A stretch of 64,000 nt of DNA from Streptomyces sp. NBC_01408 (GCF_026340255.1 NZ_JAPEPJ010000001.1:2597001-2661000); one strand, 5' to 3'; numbered from the stretch's first letter, positions 22,826-33,342 are shown. The notes: generated by a model from the letters alone, not told the origin. Numbers and translations are program-made.

Positions 22826-23623
22826 GTGCTCTCACGCCTCACACGTCTGCCGCGTCCCGCCGCCCTGGCTCTCTGTGCCGTGCCCGTGGTCGGCCTGGTC
22901 GCCGTCGCCGGCTTCGCGCCGCTGCCCTTCGTGCTGGCCCAGCCTGGGCTGACGGCCGACGTGCTCGGGGCCAAGGACGGCAAGAACGTCATCAGCGTCA
23001 GCGGCGCCCCCGTCCGGGAGACCAAGGGGCGGCTCCTCATGACGACCATCCAGGCCCCGGGTCCGTCCGAGAAGGTGGACCTGGGCGAGCTCGTCGACAG
23101 CTGGTTCCGGGCCGATCGGGCGGTGATGCCCAAGGAGGCCATCTACCCCTCCGGGCAGACGACCGAGGAGATCGAGGAGCACAACCTGGAGGAAATGACC
23201 AAGTCGCAGTCGACCGCCGCCGAGGCCGCCCTCGGATATCTCCACAAGGACCCCGAGGCCGTGAAGGTCGACCTCAACCTCGCCGACGTCGGCGGCCCCA
23301 GCGCGGGCCTCCTCTTCTCCCTCGGCATCGTCGACAAGCTCGACGGTGACGGCAGCGGTGGCGACCTCACCGGTGGCCGCACCATCGCCGGTACGGGCAC
23401 CATCAGCCCGGACGGCACGGTCGGCGCGGTCGGCGGGGTGGCCCTGAAGACGCAGGCCGCGCACCGCGACGGGGCGAGCGTGTTCCTCGTACCGAAGGCG
23501 GAGTGCTCCGACGCGCAGTCCGAACTGCCCGAGGGCCTGCGGCTGGTCCCCGTCACCACGCTGACGGAAGCGGTGGACGCACTGCGGGCGCTCAACAAGG
23601 GCGAGGCCGTACCGTCCTGCTGA
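22826..23623 (+). CDS. YlbL-like membrane-anchored Lon-type (S16) serine protease
   Basis: A 265-residue protein with an N-terminal membrane helix (about 12-32) and an extracytoplasmic part ending in a Lon catalytic domain. The Ser-Lys dyad is Ser159 in GGPSAGLLF and Lys208 in GGVALKTQAA. The segment before it (GRLLMTTIQAPGP, EAIYPSGQTTEEIEEHN, SQSTAAEAALGYL) matches the front part of YlbL proteins. The PDZ domain that normally lies between this and the Lon domain seems absent, since SQSTAAEAALGYL runs directly into KVDLNLADVGGPS. GTG start at 22826. Substrate unknown. Confidence 0.82.
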   Translation: MLSRLTRLPRPAALALCAVPVVGLVAVAGFAPLPFVLAQPGLTADVLGAKDGKNVISVSGAPVRETKGRLLMTTIQAPGPSEKVDLGELVDSWFRADRAVMPKEAIYPSGQTTEEIEEHNLEEMTKSQSTAAEAALGYLHKDPEAVKVDLNLADVGGPSAGLLFSLGIVDKLDGDGSGGDLTGGRTIAGTGTISPDGTVGAVGGVALKTQAAHRDGASVFLVPKAECSDAQSELPEGLRLVPVTTLTEAVDALRALNKGEAVPSC

Positions 23624-23645
23624 CGGGCCTCCGGACAGCCGGCGG

Positions 23646-24629
23646 TCAGCGCTCCTTGATGAAGCCCTCCTTGAGCAGCCAGTCCTTCGCGACCTCGTGC
23701 GGGTCCTGCCCTTCCACGTCCACCTTGGCGTTCAGCTCCCGCGCCACCTCGGTCGTCAGCTTCTCCGTCACCGGGTTCAGCAGTTCGGCGATCACCGGGT
23801 ACCGGGCGAGGGTCTTCGCGTTCAGCTCGGGCGCCGCGTTGTAGTTGGGGAAGAAGCGCCGGTCGTCGGCCAGGGTGTCCAGGTCCATGGCCTTGATCCG
23901 GCCGTCGGTGGTGTAGGCCTCGCCCAGCAGGCAGGAGTCGGACTTCGAGACCTGGGTGTAGATGATCCCCGCGTCCATCTTCTGGATGTTGCCCGCCGGG
24001 ATCTTCATCCCGTACGCCCTCTCCATGCCCGGCAGCCCGTCCTCGCGCGAGGCGAACTCGTTCTCCACGCACAGCGTCACCGCCGACGGGTCCTTGCGCG
24101 CCAGCTCCGCCACGTCCGACAGGGTCTTCAGCTTGTACTTGGCGTTGTTCTTCTTGCTGATCGCGAGGGTGTACGTGTTGTTGAGGGTGGCCGGGGGCAG
24201 CCAGCCCACCCCGTTCTTCACGTCCCCCGCCTTCACCGCCTCCCACTGCGCGTGCGGGTCGTCGACCGGCTCGGTGTTCCCCTGGTACGTGATCCACGCC
24301 GTGCCCGTGTACTCGTACATCGCGTCCGCGTCGCCCTGGGCAATGGCCTCGCGCGCGCTGATCGAGCCCGGCAGGTTGGTGCGGTCCAGGACCTCGGCGC
24401 CGGCGGCCTTGAGGACCAGGCCGATGATCTGGCCGAGCACGATGTTCTCGCTGAAGTTCTTCGAGGTGACCGTGAGCGAGGCGCCCTTCAGGGGCTCGCC
24501 CTGCCCCAGTTTGCCCGGCGTCACCTCGTCCACCATCGGCGAACCGCTCTTGAGCCCGCAGCCCGCCAGGACGGCCGCCGCGAGCAGTGCCGTACCGAGC
24601 GCCGTCGCCCTTCCGCCGGGGGTACGCAT
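23646..24629 (-). CDS. Osmoprotectant ABC transporter substrate-binding lipoprotein
   Basis: A 327-residue OpuAC/OpuCC-type binding protein. The signal peptide ends in lipobox LAGC (Cys near residue 24). The mature part starts SLTVTSKNFSENIVLGQIIG, the family signature, and continues with GSISAREAIAQGDADAMYEY and TGTAWITYQGN. Glycine betaine, choline or carnitine are the likely ligands by family; the exact one cannot be read. Last gene of a four-gene minus-strand operon: permease, ATPase, permease, binding protein. Confidence 0.9.
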   Translation of the reverse strand: MRTPGGRATALGTALLAAAVLAGCGLKSGSPMVDEVTPGKLGQGEPLKGASLTVTSKNFSENIVLGQIIGLVLKAAGAEVLDRTNLPGSISAREAIAQGDADAMYEYTGTAWITYQGNTEPVDDPHAQWEAVKAGDVKNGVGWLPPATLNNTYTLAISKKNNAKYKLKTLSDVAELARKDPSAVTLCVENEFASREDGLPGMERAYGMKIPAGNIQKMDAGIIYTQVSKSDSCLLGEAYTTDGRIKAMDLDTLADDRRFFPNYNAAPELNAKTLARYPVIAELLNPVTEKLTTEVARELNAKVDVEGQDPHEVAKDWLLKEGFIKER

Positions 24630-25550
24630 CTACGCCTCCAGCCCGCGCGGCGTCAGGACCGCTTCCGCCAGCGAGGCCAGCCAGTCCACGAACAGGGCGA
24701 GCGCCACCGTCAGCACGGAACCCACCACCAGCACCGGCATCCGCTGCGTCTGGATCCCGGAGGTGATCAGGTCGCCGAGGCCTCCGCCGCCGCCGAAGGT
24801 GGCCAGGGTGGCGGTGCCGACGTTGAGCACCAGGGCCGTCCGTACGCCCGCCAGGATCAGCGGGACCGCCAGCGGCAGCTCCACCTTCGTCAGGGCCCCC
24901 ATGGCCGACATGCCGATCCCGCGCGAGGCCTCCACCAGCTGGGGGTCGATCGCCCGCAGCCCCGCGACCGTGTTGGACAGCACGGGCAGCACGGCGTAGG
25001 CCACCATGCCGATGATCGCGGTGGACGGGCCGATGCCGAGCCAGATGACCAGCAGGGCCAGCAGGCCGATCGCCGGGGTGGCCTGGCCGATGTTGGCGAC
25101 CGCGGTGACCAGCGGGGCGGCGCGGCGCAGCCGGCGGCGGGTGAGGGCGATACCCAGCGGGATGGCGATGATCAGCACCCAGAAGGTGGAGATCACGGTG
25201 AGCTGGATGTGCTGCCACAGCCGCAGCTGGACGTTGCCGCCGCCGAGGGAGTTCTTCTCGATGGCGTCGAGGGTGAGGGAATTGATCCACAGGTAGGTGG
25301 CGAGCAGCAGCAGCGTCAGGACGGCCGGCATGACGAGGAGCTTGGCCCAGGTGATCCGGCGGGCGGGCGCGGGTGGCGGAGGGGCCTCCTCGGCTTCGAC
25401 GAGCCGGTCGTCCACGAAGGCGAGGTCGCGGAAGGAGTGGCCCTTGACCTCGTGCTCGCCGGGCGGGCGTTCGGGGGACGGACCGGGGGACGGACCGGGG
25501 GACGGGCCAGGGGACGGGCCAGGGGACGGGCCAGGGGGTGTCATGGTCAT
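24630..25550 (-). CDS. Osmoprotectant ABC transporter permease with a repeat tail
   Basis: A 306-residue permease. Five to six membrane helices start near residue 70, and the EAA-like loop reads ASRGIGMSAMGALTKVELPLA. The N-terminal ~25 residues are a tandem (Pro-Ser-Pro-Gly) repeat followed by an acidic cytoplasmic stretch (LVEAEEAPPPP). The ATG at 25550 overlaps the stop of the ATPase gene (ATGA), and the stop abuts the binding-protein start. It probably forms a heteromeric channel with the second permease (26784-27431). Confidence 0.9.
   Translation of the reverse strand: MTMTPPGPSPGPSPGPSPGPSPGPSPERPPGEHEVKGHSFRDLAFVDDRLVEAEEAPPPPAPARRITWAKLLVMPAVLTLLLLATYLWINSLTLDAIEKNSLGGGNVQLRLWQHIQLTVISTFWVLIIAIPLGIALTRRRLRRAAPLVTAVANIGQATPAIGLLALLVIWLGIGPSTAIIGMVAYAVLPVLSNTVAGLRAIDPQLVEASRGIGMSAMGALTKVELPLAVPLILAGVRTALVLNVGTATLATFGGGGGLGDLITSGIQTQRMPVLVVGSVLTVALALFVDWLASLAEAVLTPRGLEA
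25470..25535. repeat. 12-bp tandem repeat encoding Pro-Ser-Pro-Gly
   Basis: Units of GGGGACGGACCG / GGGGACGGGCCA repeat about five to six times in the 5' end of the permease gene. Such repeats can expand or contract in frame. Confidence 0.8.
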
Positions 25551-26791
25551 GGCCCGCCTGCACCGCCCTCCAGCTCCTGTTCCGTCCGGTGGTGGCGCAG
25601 CTCCTCCAGGTCGTGCTGGTGCTCGGCGGCCGCCAGCCGGTCCGCCTCCAGCATCTCGTGCACCGAGTTCATCAGGGTCTCCATGTCGACGACGCCGATG
25701 TACTCGCCGCGGCGGCCGGTGACCGCGACCCGGCCGCCGCTGTCGATGAGTACGGCCTCCAGGGCGTCGTGCAGGGTCGCGTCCTGGGTCACGGTGTCGT
25801 GCACCAGCTGCCCGGCCCGGGCCAGGGAGCCCTTGGCGCGCATCAGGTCGCCCCGGCGCAGCCACTTGTAGGGGCGGCCCCGCCGGTCGAGCATCAGCAG
25901 TTCGTTGGTGGCGCCGCCGCGCAGGGTGTTGAAGATCTGCTGGAGCGGGTCGTCCACCGACACGGTCGGGAAGTCGGCGATCCCCACGTCCCGCACACGG
26001 GTCAGGTTGAGCCGTTTGAGGGCCGCGCCGGCGCCGACGAAGCCGGAGACGAAGTCGTCGGTGGGGTTGGTCAGGATGGCTTCGGGGGTGTCGAACTGCG
26101 CGATGTGCGAGCGCTCCCGGAGCACCGCGATCCGGTCGCCGAGCTTGATGGCCTCGTCGAAGTCGTGGGTGACGAAGACGATCGTCTTGTGCAGCTCGTG
26201 CTGGAGCCGGATCAGCTCGTCCTGGAGGTGGTCGCGGGTGATCGGGTCGACGGCGCCGAAGGGTTCGTCCATCAGCAGCACCGGCGGGTCCGCGGCCAGT
26301 GCCCGGGCCACGCCCACGCGCTGCTGCTGGCCGCCGGAGAGCTGGCGCGGGTAGCGGCCGTGGAACTCGCGCGGATCCAGCCCGACCAGGTCGAGCATCT
26401 CCTCCACCCGGTCCTTGACACGTGGCTTGGACCAGCCGGTCATCTTCGGGACGAGGGCGATGTTCTCGGCGACCGTCATGTGCGGGAACAGCCCGGAGGA
26501 CTGGATCGCGTAGCCGATCTTGCGGCGCAGTTTGACCGGGTCCATGTCGGTGACGTCCTCGTCGCCGATCCGGATCCGGCCGGAGGTGGGCTCGATCAGC
26601 CGGTTGATCATCTTGAGGGTGGTGGACTTCCCGCACCCCGACGGGCCGACGAAGACGACCGTCTCGCCCGCCTTGATCTCCATCGAGACCTCGTCGACGG
26701 AGGGGTTGGGATTGCCGGGATAGCGCTTGGTGAGGTTCTCCAGCTGGATGGCGGCGCCGGACGCGGCGGCCGCCGGGGTCGGCTCAGACAC
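25547..26791 (-). CDS. Osmoprotectant ABC transporter ATPase with CBS domains
   Basis: A 414-residue OpuCA/ProV-type ATPase. Walker A is GPSGCGKST (49-57), the signature is QLSGGQQQRVGVARALA, and Walker B is VLLMDEPFGAVD followed by the switch His in VTHDFDEAI. Residues about 265-385 form two CBS motifs (SVDDPLQQIFNTLRGG and DATLHDALEAVLIDSGG), which in OpuA sense ionic strength. The C-terminus is polar and charged (AEHQHDLEELRHHRTEQELE). Start overlaps the upstream permease end by 8 bases; end overlaps the next permease (ATGA). Confidence 0.93.
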   Translation of the reverse strand: MSEPTPAAAASGAAIQLENLTKRYPGNPNPSVDEVSMEIKAGETVVFVGPSGCGKSTTLKMINRLIEPTSGRIRIGDEDVTDMDPVKLRRKIGYAIQSSGLFPHMTVAENIALVPKMTGWSKPRVKDRVEEMLDLVGLDPREFHGRYPRQLSGGQQQRVGVARALAADPPVLLMDEPFGAVDPITRDHLQDELIRLQHELHKTIVFVTHDFDEAIKLGDRIAVLRERSHIAQFDTPEAILTNPTDDFVSGFVGAGAALKRLNLTRVRDVGIADFPTVSVDDPLQQIFNTLRGGATNELLMLDRRGRPYKWLRRGDLMRAKGSLARAGQLVHDTVTQDATLHDALEAVLIDSGGRVAVTGRRGEYIGVVDMETLMNSVHEMLEADRLAAAEHQHDLEELRHHRTEQELEGGAGGP

Positions 26792-27431
26792 GGATCCCCC
26801 TCGGGATGGTGAGGCGGCCGAGCAGGACGTACGCGGCGTCGAAGAGCAGGGCGAGGACGACGATGCCGAGCGTTCCGGCCAGGACCTGGTTGAGGGCGTT
26901 GGCGCTGCCGAGGGAGGCGATGCCGCGGAAGATCTCGTTGCCGAGGCCCGGCCCGGAGGCGTACGCGGCGATCGCGGCGATGCCCATCAGCATCTGGGTG
27001 GCCACGCGGATGCCGGTGAGGATCGGCGGCCAGGCGAGGGGGAGCTCCACTTTCAGCAGCTGGGCGGTACGGGACATCCCGATGCCCTTGGCCGCGTCGA
27101 CCAGGGCCGGGTCCACCCCGCGCAGGCCCACGATGCAGTTCCGTACGACGGGCAGCAGCCCGTACAGGGTCAGGGTGATCACGGTCGGCGGGACCCCGAG
27201 CCCGACCACGGGGATGAGCAGGCCGATCAGGGCGAGGGAGGGGATGGTCAGGAAGGTGGCGGTGGAGGTGATCGCCAGGTTGCCGCCCCAGCCGCTGCGG
27301 TAGCTGATCAGGCCGATCGCGATGCCGAGCACGGTCGCGATCAGCATGCACTGGAAGACGGCGCTGGCGTGCTGGTAGGCGTCGGTGAGGAGCTGCTGGT
27401 GGCGGTGGGACAGGTAGCTCCAGAAACTCAC
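26784..27431 (-). CDS. Osmoprotectant ABC transporter permease, first gene of the operon
   Basis: A 215-residue permease with about five membrane helices. The cytoplasmic loop AAKGIGMSRTAQLLKVELPLA contacts the ATPase. It parallels the other permease but lacks the repeat tail. GTG start at 27431. It heads the operon. The 100 bases between it and the Lrp gene are GC-rich, with no clear promoter motif. Confidence 0.9.
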   Translation of the reverse strand: MSFWSYLSHRHQQLLTDAYQHASAVFQCMLIATVLGIAIGLISYRSGWGGNLAITSTATFLTIPSLALIGLLIPVVGLGVPPTVITLTLYGLLPVVRNCIVGLRGVDPALVDAAKGIGMSRTAQLLKVELPLAWPPILTGIRVATQMLMGIAAIAAYASGPGLGNEIFRGIASLGSANALNQVLAGTLGIVVLALLFDAAYVLLGRLTIPRGIRV

Positions 27432-27534
27432 GCCGTGTCACCTCGTCCTGTGTGTCCGGCCGTGTGCGGCCCGGCACGGCCCGGTACGGCCCCGTACGGT
27501 GCGCTCCCGGGCTCGCGTCGTGCCTCGCCTCGCC

Positions 27535-28011
27535 TCAGCGGGTGTCGTCCTCGGCCGCCTGTTCGACCAGGGGGATGATCCGCAGGGGTACGGGATTCTC
27601 CATGACGATCGCCGTCGAAGCCCGAACGATCCCATCAAAGCCGACAACCCGGTCGATCACCCGCTGGAGGTCGGCATTGGACCGGGCCACCAGCCGGCAC
27701 AGCATGTCCCCGTGCCCGGTGGTGGTGTGCAGCTCCAGGACCTCCGGTACGCCGTCCAAGTGGGCCCGTACGTCGGCCCCTTGACCCTGCTTGATCTCCA
27801 GCGTGGCGAAAGCGGTCACCGGGTACCCGAGGGCCGCCGGATCGACCTGCGGGCCGAACCCGCGGATGACTCCGTTCGACTGAAGCCGGTCCAGCCGCGC
27901 CTGCGCCGTCCCGCGGGCCACGCCGAGCCGCCGGGACGCCTCCAGGACCCCGATCCGGGGCTCGCGGGCCAGGAGGACGATGAGCCGGCCGTCCAGGTCG
28001 TCGATTCCCAT
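27535..28011 (-). CDS. Lrp/AsnC-family regulator next to hppD
   Basis: A 158-residue regulator. The N-terminal helix-turn-helix is LDGRLIVLLAREPRIGVLEA followed by SRRLGVARGTAQARLDRL; the C-terminal RAM/effector domain includes ALGYPVTAFATLEIKQGQG and TTTGHGDMLCRLVARS. The ATG at 28011 is chosen because GGAGG lies six bases upstream; an ATG at 28044 is weaker. It is divergent from hppD with 134 bases between starts and likely controls it in response to an amino acid, probably tyrosine or phenylalanine (inference). Confidence 0.88.
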   Translation of the reverse strand: MGIDDLDGRLIVLLAREPRIGVLEASRRLGVARGTAQARLDRLQSNGVIRGFGPQVDPAALGYPVTAFATLEIKQGQGADVRAHLDGVPEVLELHTTTGHGDMLCRLVARSNADLQRVIDRVVGFDGIVRASTAIVMENPVPLRIIPLVEQAAEDDTR

Positions 28012-28046
28012 GGGATGCCTCCGGGTGCGCTCGGGGGTGGTCATAG

Positions 28047-29291
<1,245 letters not shown>

Positions 29292-29462
29292 CCGCCGACT
29301 CGGCTCCGAGGTGTCCCTGGCGGAGCCCCCGCTGTGAGGTGCCCTTGGCGGGGCCGTGCTCATGGCGGGGCCCCGCGGGTGACCGTGCCGTGCGGGGTGC
29401 GGGGCGGAGCCCCGGAACGGCGCCGCGGGTCATGCCCGGGCCGGGCCTGGGCAGCGGCACTT

Positions 29463-29486
29463 CCAGCCCCGCCGGCGTTCGAGGCG
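29463..29486 (-). repeat. Dispersed intergenic repeat, copy B
   Basis: CCAGCCCCGCCGGCGTTCGA is the reverse complement of the repeat core with one change (TTCGAGG for TTTGAGG). A second partial copy (TTTGAGCCCCGCCGGCGG) follows at 29498-29515. The rest of the 240-base gap between hppD and the TPR gene is GC-rich and featureless. Confidence 0.7.
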
Positions 29487-29531
29487 GAGCCCCGGGCTTT
29501 GAGCCCCGCCGGCGGCGACGGCCCGGTCGCG

Positions 29532-31097
29532 TCAGCGGGGCGAAGGGGACGGCTTGGGCTTCGGGGTCGGCTTCGCCGCAGGCGGGGCGGCAGGCGGGCC
29601 GGCAGGCTTCGGCTTCGCCGCAGGCGGATTCGGCTTCGCCGCCTTCGGGAGTTCCGGCTCCACCCACGGACTGGCCGGCTGGAGGTTCTCCGGCCCCCCC
29701 GGCGGCGGCTGCCCGATCGACGCCAGGGCCTGCTTCGCCAGCGGCCCCCGCAGCGGGGAGAAGTGCGGGTTCGTCCGCAGGGTCTCCTGGAGGTGGCGGC
29801 GGGCCGCCGCCTCGTCGCCCAGGCCGCGCTCGATCATCGCCCGGTGGTAGGCGAAGTCCGCGCTCCGCAGCCCCAGCTCCGTGGCCTTCTTCGCGTACTC
29901 CAGCGCCTCCGAGTCCTCGCCCGCCCTGTGCAGCGCCCACCCCAGCGCGTCCGCGACCTGCACGCTCTTGTGCCGCGACCACTCCTGCGACAGCCGCCGC
30001 ACCGCCGCCCCCGGATCTCCGTGGTCCGCCTCGTACAGGCCCAGCACCACGTCGTCGTCGACCCCGTTCGTGCCGGCCCGGGCGATCAGCGCGCCCAGCA
30101 TGTCGTACGGCGTGCGCGCCTCCTCGTCGCGCCCCAGCGACTCCAGCAGCTCGCCGAGCTCCAGCGCCAGCCGCGGCTCAGGAGCCCGCCCCAGCGCCAT
30201 CCGGTAGTCCCGTACCGCCTCCCCGCCGCGCCCCAGCGCGCCCAGCGCCCTGGCCCGGCCGCCCAGCGCCTGGGCCTGCGCCGGGTCCGCCCGCAGCGCG
30301 CCCTCGTACTGCCGCAGCGCCTCCGCCACCTCGCCCCGCTCCCACGACAGCTCACCGAGCCGGAACAGCGTGTACGCCTTCTCCGCCGGGGACTTCGCCG
30401 CGCCCGCCGCGTGCTCCATCGACATCGCCGCGTCCTCGCGCCAGCCGCGGTCCCGGTAGACCTGGGAGGCCCGGAGGTACCCGGCGAGGCCCGGGCGGAG
30501 CTCCAGCAGCCGCTCCATCGCCTTCTGGGCGCCCTTGTAGTCACCGAGGCCGGTGTACGCGTCCACGAGCACCGGGTACGCCGTCCACCGCCGCGGCGCC
30601 TGCGCCCGTACCAGCTCGCCCCACTTCTTCGCCGTGCCGAAGTCCCGCCGGGCGTTGGCCAGCGTGCCCATGCCCGTCATCGCGTCGAAGTTGCCCTTCT
30701 CGGCCGGCCGGACCTCCAGCGACCGCTTCAGCGCCTTCTCCGCCTTCGGGTACCAGCCCGGGTCCGCGGTCCGCCTGGCCTGCTCCAGGTACGCGGAGCC
30801 CAGGACCGCCCAGGAGGCGTCGTCGTCCCCGTGCTTCGCCAGCCACTTCTCCCGGTCCGCCATCAGGGCCGTCAGGTCCACCGCCGCCACGGGCGCGCCC
30901 ATGCCGACCGCCGACGCGGCCCGCTCGCTCGGCCCCGGCGGGCGGGCGTCGTCGCCGGTGCGGGCCGGCCGGATCAGCAAGGCCCCGGCGATCAGGACCA
31001 CCGCCACCGCGGCCGCCACGAGCGTCTTGCGGCCGGTGAAGGTCACGGGCGGCGCCGGCTGCTGCGCTTCCTCGTCGATACGGTCGAAACGGTGCAT
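29532..31097 (-). CDS. TPR-repeat membrane-anchored protein
   Basis: A 521-residue protein with one membrane helix near the N-terminus (about 24-42, TLVAAAVAVVLIAGALLI). At least eight tetratricopeptide-like repeats follow on the outside, for example AYTLFRLGELSWERGEVAEA and SVQVADALGWALHRAGEDSE. The C-terminal ~45 residues are a Lys/Pro/Ala tail (KPTPKPKPSPSPR). TPR arrays mediate protein binding; no partner is indicated. ATG at 31097, divergent from the GlcD-like gene with 96 bases between. Confidence 0.83.
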   Translation of the reverse strand: MHRFDRIDEEAQQPAPPVTFTGRKTLVAAAVAVVLIAGALLIRPARTGDDARPPGPSERAASAVGMGAPVAAVDLTALMADREKWLAKHGDDDASWAVLGSAYLEQARRTADPGWYPKAEKALKRSLEVRPAEKGNFDAMTGMGTLANARRDFGTAKKWGELVRAQAPRRWTAYPVLVDAYTGLGDYKGAQKAMERLLELRPGLAGYLRASQVYRDRGWREDAAMSMEHAAGAAKSPAEKAYTLFRLGELSWERGEVAEALRQYEGALRADPAQAQALGGRARALGALGRGGEAVRDYRMALGRAPEPRLALELGELLESLGRDEEARTPYDMLGALIARAGTNGVDDDVVLGLYEADHGDPGAAVRRLSQEWSRHKSVQVADALGWALHRAGEDSEALEYAKKATELGLRSADFAYHRAMIERGLGDEAAARRHLQETLRTNPHFSPLRGPLAKQALASIGQPPPGGPENLQPASPWVEPELPKAAKPNPPAAKPKPAGPPAAPPAAKPTPKPKPSPSPR

Positions 31098-31193
31098 GGG
31101 GTCACTGTGCGTCAATATGAAGAGCTCGCCGAGGTGTCCGAAGACGGGCGCGGGCGTGTTCACACCGATGGCCCCGGCTGCCACGCTGAGCCC

Positions 31194-32612
31194 ATGGATG
31201 ACGATCTCTCCACGAACCCCGACCCCGACCCCTCGCCCTCCGCCTCCGCCGAACTCCACGCGCGGCTGCTCGCGGGCCTCCCGGCCGAGGCCCTGCTCAC
31301 CGACCCCCAGGTGACCGCCTCCTACGCCGGCGACATGGCCGGCTTCTGCGCGGCCGGCACCCCGGCCGCCGTCGTCCTGCCCCGCACCGTCGAACAGGTC
31401 CAGCACGTCCTGCGCACCGCCACCGCCCTACGGGTCCCCGTGGTCCCGCAAGGCGCCCGTACGGGCCTGTCGGGCGCCGCCAACGCCTCCGACGGCTGCA
31501 TCGTGCTCTCGCTCGTCAAGATGGACCGGATCCTGGAGATCTCCCCCGTCGACCGGATCGCCGTCGTCGAACCGGGCGTGGTCAACGCCGTGCTCTCGCG
31601 GGCCGTCGCCGAACAGGGCCTGTACTACCCGCCCGACCCCTCCAGCTGGGAGCAGTGCACCATCGGCGGCAACATCGGCACCGCCTCCGGCGGCCTGTGC
31701 TGCGTCAAGTACGGGGTCACCGCCGAGTACGTCCTCGGCCTCGACGTGGTCCTCGCCGACGGGCGGCTGCTGCGCACGGGCCGGCGTACCGCCAAGGGAG
31801 TCGCCGGATACGACCTCACCCGGCTCTTCGTCGGCTCCGAGGGCAGCCTCGGCGTCGTCGTGCAGGCCGTCCTCGCCCTGCGGCCCGCGCCGCCGCGGCA
31901 GCTCGCCCTGGCCGCCGAGTTCCCCTCCGCAGCGGCCGCCTGCGCCGCCGTCTGCGCCGTCATGGAGGCCGGACTGACCCCCTCCCTGCTGGAACTGATG
32001 GACCGTACGACCGTCCGCGCCGTCAACGCGCTCGGCAAGATGGGCCTGCCCGACACCACCGAGGCCCTGCTGCTCGCCGCCTTCGACAGCCCGCACGCCC
32101 CCGAGGAGCTCGCGGCCGTGGGGGAGCTGTGCACGGCAGCCGGGGCCACCGCCGTCGTCCCCGCCGAGGACGAGGCGGAGTCCGAACTGCTGCTCCAGGC
32201 CCGCCGGATGTCGCTGACCGCCCTGGAGACCCTGCGTCCGGCCACGATGATCGACGACGTGTGCGTGCCGCGGTCCCGGCTCGCCGAGATGCTGGACGGG
32301 ACCGCCGCCATCGCCCGTACGCACGACCTGCTCATCGGGGTCTGCGCGCACGCGGGCGACGGCAACACCCACCCGGTCGTCTGCTTCGACCCGGCCGACG
32401 AGGACGAGACGCGGCGGGCCCGCGCCTCCTTCGACGCGATCATGGCGCTGGGCCTGGAACTGGGCGGGACGATCACCGGCGAGCACGGGGTCGGGATCCT
32501 GAAGAAGGAGTGGCTGGCCCGGGAACTCGGCCCGGTGGGACTGGAGATGCAGCGCGCCGTCAAGCACGCCTTCGACCCGCTGGGCCTGCTCAACCCCGGC
32601 AAGCTCTTCTGA
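31194..32612 (+). CDS. FAD-linked oxidase, GlcD/D-lactate dehydrogenase-like
   Basis: A 472-residue flavoprotein of the FAD-binding PCMH / vanillyl-alcohol oxidase family. The FAD site is seen as VPVVPQGARTGLSGAA, then YPPDPSSWEQCTIGGNIGTA and GLCCVKYGVTAEYVLGLD. The C-terminal cap has CAHAGDGNTHPV and GGTITGEHGVGILKKEWLA, typical of glycolate oxidase subunit GlcD and D-2-hydroxyacid dehydrogenases. The substrate is probably a 2-hydroxy acid, and the exact one is unknown. ATG at 31194. No GlcE/GlcF partners are adjacent. Confidence 0.9.
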   Translation: MDDDLSTNPDPDPSPSASAELHARLLAGLPAEALLTDPQVTASYAGDMAGFCAAGTPAAVVLPRTVEQVQHVLRTATALRVPVVPQGARTGLSGAANASDGCIVLSLVKMDRILEISPVDRIAVVEPGVVNAVLSRAVAEQGLYYPPDPSSWEQCTIGGNIGTASGGLCCVKYGVTAEYVLGLDVVLADGRLLRTGRRTAKGVAGYDLTRLFVGSEGSLGVVVQAVLALRPAPPRQLALAAEFPSAAAACAAVCAVMEAGLTPSLLELMDRTTVRAVNALGKMGLPDTTEALLLAAFDSPHAPEELAAVGELCTAAGATAVVPAEDEAESELLLQARRMSLTALETLRPATMIDDVCVPRSRLAEMLDGTAAIARTHDLLIGVCAHAGDGNTHPVVCFDPADEDETRRARASFDAIMALGLELGGTITGEHGVGILKKEWLARELGPVGLEMQRAVKHAFDPLGLLNPGKLF

Positions 32613-32659
32613 CGTACGCCGGCGCCCCGGCCCGGGGAGCCGGGCCCGTACGCCCGGCT

Positions 32660-33139
32660 TCACAGGTCCCCGTCGGCCGACTCGTCCGACGGCCACGGGT
32701 CGCGCAGCCACAGGTCGTCCGCCGGGGTCGGCGTGAGCAGCTCGGCCAGCGCCGCGTCCAGGCCGAGCCGCTCGGCCTCGGTACCGGGCGGCACGATGCG
32801 CAGGGTCCGCTCCAGCCAGGCCGACACGGAGGCGGCGGGGGCCTCCAGCAGGGCGTCGCCGTCGGGGGAGCTGAGCGCCATGCAGAGCACGGACTTGTTG
32901 TCGACCTTCGTGGGCCAGATCCGGACGTCGCCGTGGCCGCAGGGCCGGAACACGCCCTCCACCAGCAGTTCCCGGGCGAAGGTCCAGTTGACCGGGGTGT
33001 TCGAACCGGTGTGGAAGGTGATGTGGACGGCGTACGGGTCGTCCGTGAGGTAGAGGAGCCGGGCGGGTACGGGGACGCTGCGCTCAGGGGACAGGACCAG
33101 CTTGAGTTCCAGCTCGCGCTCGATGACGGGGTGGTGCAT
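32660..33139 (-). CDS. ssgG: SsgA-like sporulation/cell-division protein
   Basis: A 159-residue SALP-family protein, found only in sporulating actinomycetes. It has LKLVLSPERSVPVPARLLYL, DPYAVHITFHTGS, WTFARELLVEGVFRPCGHGD and VRIWPT, all family hallmarks. It acts in the cytoplasm in septum localisation during sporulation. The symbol ssgG is from its place near hppD, matching S. coelicolor as I remember it; sequence alone only gives the family. It has a longer acidic C-terminus (DPWPSDESADGDL) than SsgB. ATG at 33139. Confidence 0.88.
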   Translation of the reverse strand: MHHPVIERELELKLVLSPERSVPVPARLLYLTDDPYAVHITFHTGSNTPVNWTFARELLVEGVFRPCGHGDVRIWPTKVDNKSVLCMALSSPDGDALLEAPAASVSAWLERTLRIVPPGTEAERLGLDAALAELLTPTPADDLWLRDPWPSDESADGDL

Positions 33140-33342
33140 GACGGCCTCACTTCGGTGCGCTCGTGTGCGCTTCGCTTCGGTGTGCGGGGCCGGATCGCGC
33201 CCCACACCCGGAGAGAGCCCCGGGGTGCCGGGGTATGACGCGACTTCTGGCAGTGAAAGGGAGATTGGCTGATTTCTGTCGGGTGACCGGAAACAGTCGG
33301 ATGGCCCGGGGTTCGCCCGGAGGATGGGCGCCGGATGCGGGT

